The notes beneath the pieces are model-generated. The model made no database searches. It was given only the letters and a program-made list of their open reading frames with translations, and was not told where the DNA came from. From contig JARUPZ010000016.1 of the NCBI GenBank assembly GCA_031213475.1, forward strand, positions 5,697,046 through 5,761,045: a DNA stretch of 64,000 bases, written 5' to 3'. This DNA comes from Nereocystis luetkeana. Taxonomy: Eukaryota > Sar > Phaeophyceae > Laminariales > Laminariaceae. The translations under genes were made by a program, and so were the position numbers. Of this stretch, positions 1 through 11,235 are shown piece by piece (within the stretch, counting starts at the first letter, position 1; each line of letters begins with the position of its first letter).

Positions 1-609
1 GATGTCTAACAAGAGGGATAGGATTAGGTGGCGAGAAGGGAATCTGGTAGCATCGCTCCGATTGGCGAGGAGAGCTATCACTGATCAGACGTACAAAAAG
101 CGTGACCCCCTTGTACGACACCACAGCCGCAGTATCACGAGTAGTAATAGTTGAGACAGGGGGACCCACGGCTGTATATATCACGCGGTCCACTCCAAGC
201 TATGATATGTTGCCCACCCACAAGGAAAGTAGCATTCGCATACTCTCACCTTGGGATAGCTGCCATCAACGCTGTCGCTGGTCGTCTAGTCCATGGAGAG
301 AGCTGTCCTCTCCAGCTCCAGTCTCGTCCAATTCAAAAAAGGCTTCTGTTTTGGAGGGACGCTCGCGTACTGCTGTACCTGGTAGTTGTATTTCAAATTG
401 TCGGCCTAGGTGCCCCTCCACGCCCTCATCCACAGCGTTTCGACTCAATGATTTCACATGCTCAGAGCTACGAGTATATGCGACGGGAATGTGTATATCG
501 CCCGTAATTGCTTGCTGCCAGTGCTGCCATCGGCAAGAGCTGTGGCGTGCAGCGTGTGGCTTCAACGGACTGGCGTTTTTTGAGGGTTTCGAAATGCTTG
601 TGAAGCTTG

Positions 610-1049
610 TGAAACGGAAAGCTGGCAGCCTGGGCTGAGGTCTTAAGTCATTGTCACAAGGCAACACATGTAGGGTTCTGCAATAGTTGGTAGGAGTGGC
701 AGCTGGGGACCCCAGGTTACCACTCAGAGACGCATAACCCAAAAGGGGCACATAAAGACGAGACATGAATGACCGACCTCAGTGACAGAGCAGAGCTTAA
801 GTCCGACCGAGTCGAGAGGTGCGCTCCTAGGTCTCCAGGAGAGTAGGGCGAGCTTGTGGTTCTTCTGTGAAGAGGCTCCAACTGGAGATGGCTAGATGGT
901 AAGTGATTGCTTGTTCCGTGACCGTGGTTATGGTCGCGGGAACTGAGTGAGACGGAAGGGGGATGAACCCTTCCGTCCGGAACGGAGCTACAATATGAAA
1001 ACGCCTCTATGTCATCATAACTCCTGAGACGGTCAACCGAACCGTAACA
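610..1049 (-). repeat. 3' LTR (element orientation) of the LTR retrotransposon
   Basis: This 440-bp repeat begins TGAAACGG and ends CCGTAACA. It is the same length as, and nearly identical to, 9481-9920. The flanking CTTG at 606-609 is the target duplication. Together with the distal copy it defines the element ends. Confidence 0.92.
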
Positions 1050-1061
1050 TGCCCCCTAGCA
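1050..1061 (-). other. Candidate polypurine tract
   Basis: Read on the minus strand, the bases just before the 3' LTR are CTAGGGGGGCA. A short purine run in this position is where plus-strand priming occurs in LTR elements. Assignment is by position and composition only. Confidence 0.45.
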
Positions 1062-1442
1062 TAATGCGAATGACGGAATGAGCATTATGCTATCGCAATC
1101 TTGTGACTATAACCAAGTTTAAAGAGCCGCAAAGCCCTTTAACACAAATAACGGCCTCAGGGATAAACAACCAAACCGAAATCGCAAAGGCCATCAAAGG
1201 GAAATCCCCGAGAAAAACCCCTACCCTTGCTTTTTCACTGCGTGTTTGGTTGCCCGACCACTATTCCATGGCTAAAGTCCCCCCACGCTCATTCAGCGAT
1301 GAAATAAGCGCAGTGTCCCCTAACGCCTAAGCATATAAATCGCTTCTATTGCGTCCTCAACAATTCAACGAAAATCGAACACAACAGAGAAGGCAACTCC
1401 GCCTCCTCGGTTAAAACTGTAGGCTAGCCTACACGGCAAGAC

Positions 1443-2290
1443 TAAATCGAAAACCACGAGAACAAAACGGAAAAGAACCAACACGGCCTCTTCGGTTGAA
1501 ACACTGGATAAATAAAATCGAAAACCACGAGAACAAAACGGAAAAGAACCAACACGGCCTCTTCGGTTGAAACACTGGATAAATAAAATCGAAAACCACG
1601 AGAACAAAACGGAAAAGAACCAACACGGCCTCTTCGGTTGAAACACTGGATAAATAAAATCGAAAACCACGAGAACAAAACGGAAAAGAACCAACACGGC
1701 CTCTTCGGTTGAAACACTGGATAAATAAAATCGAAAACCACGAGAACAAAACGGAAAAGAACCAACACGGCCTCTTCGGTTGAAACACTGGATAAATAAA
1801 ATCGAAAACCACGAGAACAAAACGGAAAAGAACCAACACGGCCTCTTCGGTTGAAACACTGGATAAATAAAATCGAAAACCACGAGAACAAAACGGAAAA
1901 GAACCAACACGGCCTCTTCGGTTGAAACACTGGATAAATAAAATCGAAAACCACGAGAACAAAACGGAAAAGAACCAACACGGCCTCTTCGGTTGAAACA
2001 CTGGATAAATAAAATCGAAAACCACGAGAACACAACGGAAAAGAACCAACACGGCCTCTTCGGTTGAAACACTGGATAAATAAAATCGAAAACCACGAGA
2101 ACAAAACGGAAAAGAACCAACACGGCCTCTTCGGTTGAAACACTGGATAAATAAAATCGAAAACCACGAGAACTAAACGGAAAAGAACCAACACGGCCTC
2201 TTCGGTTGAAACACGAGATAAATAAAATCGAAAACCACGAGAACTTAAACGGAAAAGAACCAACACGGCCTCTTCGGTTGAAACACGACA
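1443..2290. repeat. 71-bp tandem array inside the LTR element
   Basis: About 12 head-to-tail units of 71 bp, each containing CACGGCCTCTTCGGTTG and AACCACGAGAACAAAACGG. The inner units are almost identical; single-base variants appear near 2030 and the outer units diverge at both ends. Since 71 is not a multiple of three, the long minus-strand open frames crossing it just cycle through the three frames of the repeat. The array lies between the pol remnant and the 3' LTR, where extra noncoding repeats are common in large LTR elements. I call it noncoding. Confidence 0.9.
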
Positions 2291-2437
2291 CACCAAAAGC
2301 AAGCAGAAACACTAGATGAATTAGAGAGATGTTTGCAGGGGAAGATCTTCGCAGGGGAAGGTCTTCGCAGGGGAGGATCCTCGCCGGAATTGCCGGATGA
2401 AGGAGCAGATCTTCGTCCATGCAGAGCGTGGATCGTT

Positions 2438-4800
2438 TCAGTCCTGCAGCCGTTCCATCTCGCGACGGGTCAGTTCTTCCCAGTTGTTATCGGTGTAGCG
2501 CACTCGCCAGTTGCGGTCTCTGTAATCGTACACTTGCCCCTGCAGTCGCAACCCACCGCCAAAGTCCTTCCAGATGGTAAACCCTATCGGAAACAGCGTC
2601 AAGGCTTCGCGACGACGAAGGGCGGGTGTACGAGGGGTGACTGAGACTGGGGTCGTGTCTTTAGTAGGGTCGGGGTTGTACAAGTGCCAGAGTGCGATGA
2701 AACCGTCCAACTGCAAGGGTGTAAAACTCTGTAACACGTCATTCCCAGTTCGCCATCCTGTCTCTACTCCCTCTCTCGATCTCCCCTTGTACTCCCATCT
2801 AGTGGTGCCGGAGGCAGTGGTCGATCTGCGGCAGGTCACGAGCGAGTCTAACACTGGCGAATTGACTCCTTCAACTGGCAGTTTGAAATCCGCGCCCCAC
2901 GCATACTGTGCAAACTCGTCTGCTATCGAGTGTCTTAGTGTCAGAGGTCAGAGGTGGTACGGCTTCACATCTGCGGTGGATACATTTCGGGTACGTTGTT
3001 TTCTGCCTCGCATCGTTACTTGTACGCTTAGGCCTGTCTGTAATACTTCCGTGACCCTCCAAGGGCCTGTGTAGTGGTCGTGCTGCAGCTTCTTCCCTCT
3101 GCTGTCGCGGTGTTTGCTGCCATCGGACTCGCGCACCAGCACGAGGCTACCCTTCTCAGCGATAACTCCGGCTGATGGTCTCGAGATGGCAGCGTTGGCT
3201 CGGGCCCGCGCCGTTACTCTTTGGCTGTCGCGCTTCTCGAGCGCCAGGCGGACTTCTCGGAGGTTCTGTCTGCGGCGCTCCACGAAGTTGTCCAGGCCGC
3301 CGCTCTGATCTGTCTCTTCTGACAGGGGTACCAAAGAGTCTAAAGACGTGCGAGGCTTGCGACCGAACAACAACTCGAAAGGTGTCATGTTAGAAGGCAG
3401 TGACACGTCTGGTAGAGTGCGTTTGATCCATATTGCCGGTGATACGTACTCGTCCCACCTCTCGGGCCACGATCTACATAGCTCTGCATAGCTCCTGCAA
3501 CCAACCTCCTAGTCTCTCTACAGAACCCTGTCCTCGCGGGTGGTCGGCTGGGCCGAACTTTATGTCCGCATTCATCCAACGGCATAAGTGTGTCACTACT
3601 TCTGCTCTGAACTCTCTGCCGCCGTCGCAACGTACTGTCTTGGGTACACCGAACGTTAGGCACAGCTTGGTAAGCGCTCGTGCTACGCCTATTGCTTGCT
3701 TAGTTTCTAGAGGGATACCGAAAGGGAACTTGGAGGCTCGATCTACTACCAGCAGAACGTACTTGTTACCTGAAAGGGAAGGCGTGTCTATTTTCGGGAT
3801 ATCCATCTGTAGTTCATCCCACGGTTCTAGTGCGCGTCCGGGAAACATTGCGACGCGTCTGCTGTTGGGTCGTTTACGTCTCCTGCACCCGCATGACAAC
3901 ACGTATTGTCGCGTGTCGCGAATGACTGAAGGCCAGTGAAAGTGCTCTTAAGACTAGCGCTAACGTGGCTCCTACTCCAGAGTGACCATGCAGAGTGTGT
4001 ACCAACGCGAGTACATCGGCAACCATGGATTCGGGTATGGCTGGCAGGTTCCTACCTTTTCCGTCGGCAAACCTGATTACATCGTTCTCGTCTAGACTAT
4101 ACCCAGTCTCATCTACTTCCGCGGCGTTCGCATTGCTATCCTCCCGCAGACGCTTGCTAACCTGACCCGGATGAGCGTCGTTCCGTTGCCTTCTCGCGAG
4201 GGATGCCGGATTGGTGAGTACCTCGACCGCCCGATGGATGACCGGCGTCCTCCTACCCGACGACAGCGGAACCTGCCCCCCGGCTGAAAGCACCTCTTTC
4301 AACAGCTCCATATAGCGGCTGGTCGACTCCTGACCCAGATGAGCGTCGTTCCGTTGCCTTCTCGCGAGGGATGCCGGATTGGTGAGTACCTCGACCGCCC
4401 GGTGGATGACCGGCGTCCTCCTACCCGACGACAGCGGAACCTGCCCCCCTGCTGAAAGCACCTCTTTCAACAGCTCCATATAGCGGCTGGTCGACTCCTT
4501 CAAGATCTGGTCGTTGGGCAGTACGATCAAGGCATCGGGGCGATAGAGCAGAGCACGGACACGGCTTCCGAGCGAGCAAACGACGGACGAGCAAGACGCC
4601 GGAGCGAGGAAATGCACGGCGTCGTAGCGGGGGAACGACACCGCGGGCGGCGGGCGAACAAGACACTGGAACGGGCTAACGCACGGCGTCGGAGCGAGGG
4701 AGCGGCGCAGCGAGCGGCGGACAGGCAAGGCACCGGAGCGAGGGAACGCACCGCGTCGGAGCAAGGGAGCGGTGCAGCAAGCTGTGGACGAGCAAGACAC
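2438..4800 (-). pseudogene. pol remnant with integrase region (Ty3/gypsy-type fossil)
   Basis: Minus-strand peptides in this stretch are retroviral-type integrase. From 5' to 3' in element orientation there is a His-rich zinc-binding-like piece near 3950-4020 (LHGHSGVG), a catalytic-core-like region at about 3400-3900 (LLVVDRASKFPFG, GVPKTVRCDGGREF), and a post-core stretch at 2948-3400. Last is a small Tudor/chromo-like tail near 2440-2560 (WRVRYTDNNWEELT), a module often found at the C-terminus of gypsy-type pol in algae and oomycetes. The coding sequence is broken in several places. I did not recognise gag or reverse transcriptase elsewhere in the element. Reported as a fossil only. Confidence 0.8.
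4163..4498. repeat. 168-bp direct duplication within the pol remnant
   Basis: Two adjacent copies of a 168-bp segment (starting near 4163 and 4331) differ at only a few positions. The length is a multiple of three. It is an internal tandem duplication of the fossil element, with no known function. Confidence 0.85.
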
Positions 4801-6840
4801 CGGGACATGGGAGATGTCATGCCGTCGCAGGCTTCCGACGAACGCGTCGCCCTCCCCCCGTCAACGAGAAAGGAAGCGAAAAACGAGGCGAAGGGGAGGA
4901 AGAGAACTGGAGAGCCTAACAGTCAAGCAAAGGCAAAAGACACATACATGTCAGTGCAAGATCCTCCTTGATGTGTCCTTTTCACGGCCAACATTTAAAG
5001 AGAAAACAACAAAGCGGTAAGGAACAAAGTAACTACGATGAACACGAACATACACAGCGAACACGGGACGCAGGTAAACTGCTGGACACATGCGACAGAG
5101 TACGGGTGTCAGTAAAGGTCATAGCCAGCGCAGTCGGGTGCACGGGCATGCGGGTTTGCAACAAACACACCAGCAAACAAACGACCGAACTATCCACTTT
5201 AGCGAACAGAATAAACAACAAGATCAAACATGACAGCCACAAAACGGACGAACGACAAAGGACTAAATAAAAACAGGCAGCAAGCCCCGTGGCAAGGCTC
5301 GGACCTAGAGGGGCCTGGTTGCTGTCTCCCTTCAGCATGGGCGACAGCAACAAAGGTCCCAATAGGTACAGACCCGACCATTCTGTTCATTCACCCCGTC
5401 TATATAAACAAACAACGAGCGGACAAACAAAAGAAGGCGGATAAAAAGAAACCAAAAGAAAAGAAAACAGGTATAAGCCTCGTGGCTAAGGCACAGGCCT
5501 AGAGGGGCCTGGTTGCCGTCTCCCTTCAGCATGGGAGGCAGCAACAACGGTCCCAATAGGCGCAGACCCAACCAATCTGGGCATCCACTCTCTATCCGAG
5601 AAATGAAGCGAACACAACGAACACAAAACATACAAAAAGATGTGCTGCGTTCCCAGCGACGCGGAGCAAAGCGTCCCAGGTTTGACGAGCGGCGTACGGC
5701 GAGGGCAGCCGATACGCAGACAGGCAAATGATAAGCGAATGTCAAGATAAGATATAGGACGAGTACAGCAGCAGTGGAACACGGGACGTCAGCAGAATAG
5801 CTGCCGGTAAGCACATATATACATGTACGCGGTATACGAGAGTGTGTTAATCTCCTGCTGCCCGCACAGCGTGTTGAAATCGGCGGTACAGATCAGCCGA
5901 ACATATTAGTATTCCAGAGAGACCTCGTTGTTATCTCTCTGCCGGATGGAGACGGCAACAATGGTCCTCTCAGGCTCAGACAAACCCATATATATGTTAT
6001 GCATGCGCCAACAAGGTGAGATAGGAAAATCGTAATGCATCCGGCCGTTTCTGTCTCCCGCTCGCCCTTCGTTGCAGGAACATGTTGCGATGACGGAGCA
6101 TAGAAAATAGTACAAATATCAACTCCAATAAAAGCGGGAAAATCAGTACAACCAGCAGCAGAGCAGCATAATGAGATAAGCGCAGATGTCAGCACCGATA
6201 CAAGCGTGAAAATCAGTATAACCAACTGAAGCAGAGTAAGATGTTGAGTGCGACTCACACCTGTAATGAATAAGCGGATCGACAACGAATTGTATTCCAG
6301 GTGGCAAGTGCATACACTGGATACGCTCAGCAGCTGTACGCCCACAAAATAAACGAAGTAAAATTGTAGTCAGCATACTAACAGACCGTGTAGGTAGGAC
6401 AGGCACAGACCTCGTGGAACTTCGTCTCTGTCTTCCACGACGGGTGAAGAGACAACACCGCTCCCACGAGGCACATATCTATCTCTTCTATACTATATTT
6501 GACAAATACAGGTAGGGGAGGCACAGACCCTATGGAGGCTCGGATCAGAGACCGTAACCACGTCCCCACAAGGCACAGACCCATCTCCAATAAAACAGAA
6601 CGCATGCTAGGTAGTAGGTAGGATAGGGGCAGACCTTGTGAAGGCTCGGTTCAAGACCATAACGGCACAGCAGTAACGTAATGCATCCGGGAAAGGCGCA
6701 GACTCCAAAGACGTGGTCGTCCTTCGACCGCAGACCATCCGGTTATTACGACAGTGGCGTAAAATCACGGCACAGTAGTACAGTAATGTAACCAGGACAG
6801 GCGCAGACTCAATAGACTTGGAGGTCGTTCAAGTGCAGAC
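4500..6840. other. Noncoding-looking interior of the LTR element, diverged repeats
   Basis: No recognisable protein. Bases 4560-4830 are GC-rich with short imperfect repeats of GGAGCGAGGGA type. From about 5290 to 6700 a diverged unit recurs: GAGGGGCCTGGTTGC followed by CCCTTCAGCATGG, near 5310 and 5503, with weaker relatives near 5930, 6400 and 6530. Repeat spacing is irregular, so I describe it as degenerate repeat sequence. Confidence 0.55.
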
Positions 6841-6869
6841 CCATTTATTACGATAAGAGTGAGGAAATT

Positions 6870-8260
6870 AGCATAGGATCAGCGAGAAATCTCCGCATAA
6901 CCGTACTACCGTGGCGTGAAATCACGGCACAGTAGTACAGTGGCGAAAAATCAAAAGTGAAAAAATAATAAAAGTGAACAAAAATAATAATGATCAGAGT
7001 AAAAAAATAACAACAGCGGCAAAACGTGCAGAAGACGAAAGAACATACCGTTAACAGACACACCGCAGTACAGCAGTACAGGAAATTAGCATAGGATCAG
7101 CGAGAAAACCACGCATAACCGTACTAAGCAGTGGCGCGAAATCACGGCACAGCAGTAGTCAGTCGGGCGGTAGCAAAATCGCAGTACAGCAGCAAAATCG
7201 CAGTACAGCAGCGCACACGGTGTTGTTAAGACATTAAAATGAATAGCAAAAGTGAACAAAAATAAATAATGATCAGAGTAAAAAAAAAATAACAACAGCG
7301 GCAAAACGTGCAGAAGACGAAAGAACATACCGTTAACAGACACACCGCAGTACAGCAGTACAGGAAATTAGCATAGGATCAGCGAGAAAACCACGCATAG
7401 CCGTACTATTTTAAATAAGGCAGTGGCGCGAAATCAAGGCACAGCAGTAGTCAGTCGGGCGGTAGCAAAATCGCAGTACAGCAGCAAAATCGCAGTACAG
7501 CAGCGCACACGGTTTTGTTAAGACATTAAAATGAATAGCAAAAGTGAACAAAAATAAATAATGATTAGAGTAAAAAAAAAAATAACAACAGCGGCAAAAC
7601 GTGCAGAAGACGAAAGAACATACCGTTAACAGACACACCGCAGTACCAGGTACAGCAGTACGGGAAATTAGCATAGGATCAGCGAGAAAACCACGCATAA
7701 CCGTACTAAGGCAGTGGCGCGAAATCACGGCACAGCAGTAGTCAGTCGGGCGGTAGCAAAATCGCAGTACAGCAGCAAAATCGCAGTACAGCAGCGCACA
7801 CGGTGTTGTTAAGACATTAAAATGAATTGCAAAAGTGAACAAAAATAATAATGATCAGAGTGAAAAAAAATAACAACAGCGGCAAAACGTGCAGAAGACG
7901 AAAGAACATAACGTTAACAGACACGCCGCAGTACAGCAGTACAGGAAATTAGCATAGGATCAGCGAGAAAACCACGCATGACCGTACTAGGGCAGTGGCG
8001 CGAAATCACGGCACAGCAGTAGTCAGTCGGGCGGTAGCAAAATCGCAGTACAGCAGCAAAATCGCAGTACAGCAGCAAAATCGCAGTACAGCAGCAAAAT
8101 CGCAGTACAGCAGCGCACTCGGTTTTGTTAAGACAATTACAATGAATAGCAAAAGTGAACAAAAATAAATAATGATCAGAGTAAAAAAAAAATAACAACG
8201 GCGGCAAACGAAAAAGCAAAATCGCAGTACAGCCGCAAAATCGCAGTACAGCAGCGGTTG
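6870..8260. repeat. Tandem array of about 290-bp units with nested short repeats
   Basis: The marker GCATAGGATCAGCGAGAAA recurs at 6871, 7089, 7371, 7671 and 7952, giving spacings of about 218, 282, 300 and 281 bp. Each later unit contains a run of CGCAGTACAGCAGCAAAAT repeats whose number varies, rising to four or more near 8040-8110. The first unit is shorter. It lies in the 5' half of the LTR element and shows no credible coding frame. Confidence 0.85.
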
Positions 8261-9462
8261 TGGTGGCCAAAACGCATTACAGCAGTAACATCGCCGTACA
8301 ACAGCGGTAGGCCGGTACCGTGAACCTACTGAAGAGAGATAGAGAGGTCGACATGCAATACCACAGTGTATACTCGTACGTACGTAATTTTGCCTACTGC
8401 TGTAGTCTATTAAAAATGATCTGACTCACAGTTATAACGTTATTACCAAGACACATAAAAATGAAAAACGTGGCTTGCAAGGTTTGCAGGGATGCTTATC
8501 GACCTCTAACTTGCCAGAACAATAACTAAGAAAGGGGGATGGAAAAGGACGTGCGTTAAATTAGTATGTTGCGTTAGCCGTGAGGCATTTTTATTTCACA
8601 GATAACAGCAGCAACGAAACGTGGCGAGGCGGCGACGGCAGCGGCAACATACACGCACGTGGTAAGGGCAGCACACACGCACGTGACGGCAAGCGACGGC
8701 AGTAACGACGTACGCGACAGCAGCTGGCTTGTGGAACACGAGCCTGAGAGTCTCAGCGAGCGCACTTGGACACTCGCGCTCTCAAACCCCGCATCATCGT
8801 CAGGCTTACGCTTATTTTTCATTCATTCTTTATTTTGGCTGCTGTGTGGAAAAGGTGATGGGGGTCTGACAAGTGCGCTGCCGGCTCCCACCTGCGCCAT
8901 TTGTTCAACACACGTCGAGCCAAGCACGCAAACTCAGGGTACCAGAGTGAGAATCAACGATGTGGACACGCGCCAGGGAGCAAGTCGCTTCCTGGTTGTG
9001 TCATGCATCATGAATTATACCAGGTACTCAGGCATTCCCCACCGAAATAAAATAATTAATTGAGTACAGACCCCCTAAATAATGAGCACCCGTTCAGAGT
9101 CATGGGTGTTAACGTACGCGCGGGACGCGCAGTACTGCTGCTGCTGTATCCGTGATACAGCCTACCCCGTAGTAGGTACCAGTGGGGTTGAGTTTCCACG
9201 TGGTCCATGGTTGCATGTGGTCAGCGGTGGGTCATAGTTGCTTGCAGGAAGAGCGCTATCAGCGCGTGTACCCCCCGTAGAGGCAAAGGAAAGGCGAGGT
9301 GCAACACACAAAAAAAAAAAACAATAAAACGCTGCCACCCGCAGCTACCAAAAAAGTTACTCAAGATAAAAAATGAAATCGAAAGGAACAGGTCGGAGGC
9401 GCGAAGGCCGCCGCTCGTTCCGGCACGGGAAATGCAAACCCGTGCAGTAAGCGCGCAGCATG
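8261..9462. other. LTR-element leader region, no gene seen
   Basis: Mixed-composition sequence between the repeat array and the candidate primer-binding site. Frames are short and match nothing I recognise. A TA-CCAGG-TA micro-motif lies at 9018-9026 (see findings). Confidence 0.5.
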
Positions 9463-9480
9463 TACAGGGACTGAACACCA
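9463..9480 (-). other. Candidate primer-binding site
   Basis: Directly next to the 5' LTR, the minus strand reads TGGTGTTCAGTCCCTGTA. The leading TGG matches the CCA end of a tRNA primer, and there is no gap to the LTR, as expected for a PBS. I cannot name the tRNA. Confidence 0.45.
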
Positions 9481-9920
9481 TGAAACGGAAAGCTGGCTAC
9501 CTGGGCTGAGGTCTTAAGTCATTGTCACAAGGCAACACATGTAGGGTTCTGCAATAGTTGGTAGGAGTGGCAGCTGGGGACCCCAGGTTACCACTCAGAG
9601 ACGCATAACCCAAAAGGGGCACATAAAGACGAGACATGAATGACCGACCTCAGTGACAGAGCAGAGCTTAAGTCCGACCGAGTCGAGAGGTGCGCTCCTA
9701 GGTCTCCAGGAGAGTAGGGCGAGCTTGTGGTTCTTCTGTGAAGAGGCTCCAACTGGAGATGGCTAGATGGTAAGTGATTGCTTGTTCCGTGACCGTGGTT
9801 ATGGTCGCGGGAACTGAGTGAGACGGAAGGGGGATGAACCCTTCCGTCCGGAACGGAGCTACAATATGAAAACGCCTCTATGTCATCATAACTCCTGAGA
9901 CGGTCAACCGAACCGTAACA
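9481..9920 (-). repeat. 5' LTR (element orientation) of the LTR retrotransposon
   Basis: 440 bp, matching 610-1049 apart from about two bases near its left end. It is followed by CTTG at 9921-9924, the second copy of the target duplication, after which E1 sequence resumes. Confidence 0.92.
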
Positions 9921-10597
9921 CTTGTTTTCATAGGGGTTGAAGCAACGTATTTTGAAGAAAAAAAAAACTGGCCGCTGGATACAGGCTGCCGCTGTGCAGC
10001 GGTATGTGTGTATGTGCGGTCTGGACCCGGAGCGTATAGTACGCGACATGTGTCGAGAATCAAGTAGTCAAGAATTCAGGCTGAAATATTTCGAGATATA
10101 AGGAATTGCAGCGAAGGGTTTCTGCTCAGGCAGAAACGCCATTCTATAGGCTGTCTATATGCTCGATGTTCGCATCACAATTCGCGAGCCTTGGCCAGAA
10201 AAGGATCGCGTTGTTACTGGTGTATACGCCACGGCCACCCCATGTCGTGTAATGCTCAATTCGCAAGCTCCGGAAGGTTCGTCAAGCAAGACGCTGGGAG
10301 GTAATTTGGATAATTTCCGTCCAAAGAAAGGCTCGAGCAAGCCACGAATCACTCAAGGGAGGGCAGGTACAGCCAGCCTTTGGAGGGGAACTGATCGAAT
10401 CGCTGCAGTCACAATGCCTCTGGGGGGCGACATGACCATTCCTCACAAGCGTGCGCAATCTCAATGCCTCTGGTGGGTAGCATGTTCCACCTTCAGCGGG
10501 TGCAATGTCAATGTGCCTCCAGAGGCTGCCCATTCTCATAGACCTCCACCGGAGCAACTATTTCCCACGGCGCTCCAGAGCGAACGGCACGCAAACA

Positions 10598-11235
10598 CTG
10601 TAGAGGCTAGCATTTAGTAGAGACCTCCAGCCGTCGCATCAGAAAAGCTCCCTCTACAGGGGCGAAACCTCATACCCTAAACAATCGCCAATGCGCTCTG
10701 GAGGGTGAAATGCCGACCCCCCTCCAGATTTTTCAATACAAAACCACTCTAGAGGGTTGAAACGGTCATTACCCTCCTCCGGAACAAACCTGCCGCACGG
10801 CCCTCCAGCGGTATATATACAGCCCACTCTAGAGGCTAGCATTTAGTAGAGACCTCCAGCCGTCGCATCAGAAAAGAGCTCCCTCTAGAGGGGCGAACCT
10901 TCATACCCTAGACAATCGCCAACGCGCTCTGGAGGGTGAAATGCCGACCCCCCTCCAGAGCTTTCAATACAAACCCCTCTAGAGGGTTGAAACGGCCATT
11001 GCCCTCCTCCGGAACAATCCTGCCGCACGGCCCTCCAGCGGTATATAGACAGCCCACTCTAGAGGCTAGCGCACATGGCAAGCCTGTACAGGGTACCAAA
11101 GGAAAAAAAAAACCTCTAGAGGGCGGAAGACCTGACCCTCCAAGCCTCAAACACCCTCTGGAGGGTGGCCTCGCCCTCTGGAGGGTCAAATTGTTCCCTG
11201 GAGGGTTTTTTGGGGTAGCCGATTGGCCACGTGTG
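10598..11235 (+). repeat. Right subterminal repeats of E1
   Basis: About 229-bp units marked by TAGAGGCTAGCATTTAGTAG at 10598 and 10827, with a terminal variant at 11057. Each holds several CCCTCTAGAGGG or CCCTCCAGAGGG palindromes and one GCGGTATATA box. They end in the inverted terminal sequence. By analogy with EnSpm/CACTA elements these are candidate transposase-binding sites. Confidence 0.8.

Larger units (their letters stand above)
610..9920 (-). mobile_element. LTR retrotransposon, Ty3/gypsy-type, broken, inserted in E1
   Basis: Two 440-bp direct repeats (610-1049 and 9481-9920), both TG...CA, bound this 9.3-kb element. A 4-bp target duplication CTTG lies at 606-609 and 9921-9924, and joining the flanks restores the E sequence seen uninterrupted in E4, E6 and E7. 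The integrase-region remnant reads on the minus strand, so the right LTR is the 5' one. The two LTRs differ by about two bases by eye, so the insertion is young. Recognisable parts are the LTRs, a candidate primer-binding site, a purine tract and an integrase-type pol remnant. The rest is mostly tandem repeats. The element is broken, with several breaks in its coding part. Treated as a fossil; family assignment rests on the integrase region. Confidence 0.88.
1..11235 (+). mobile_element. Element E copy 1 (E1), EnSpm/CACTA-like, left part outside the window
   Basis: Bases 1-609 match the interior of the complete E copies (for example 40450-41068 of E7), and the match resumes at 9925 and runs to the right terminus at 11235, which ends CCACGTGTG. 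The gap between is an LTR retrotransposon. The right flank continues as CAGGTTGCC, which is interior sequence of a reverse E copy (E2). E1 therefore entered E2, with an inferred CA target duplication (E8, uninterrupted at the same place, reads CACAGG). The right subterminal array has two full repeat units here against three in the other copies. EnSpm/CACTA is inferred from the CAC end, the 2-bp duplications and the subterminal repeats. No transposase was recognised. Confidence 0.8.

Noticed and set aside
1365-2420. 351-codon minus-strand open frame
   Set aside because: It is the 71-bp tandem array read through in rotating frames; no codon bias or domain.
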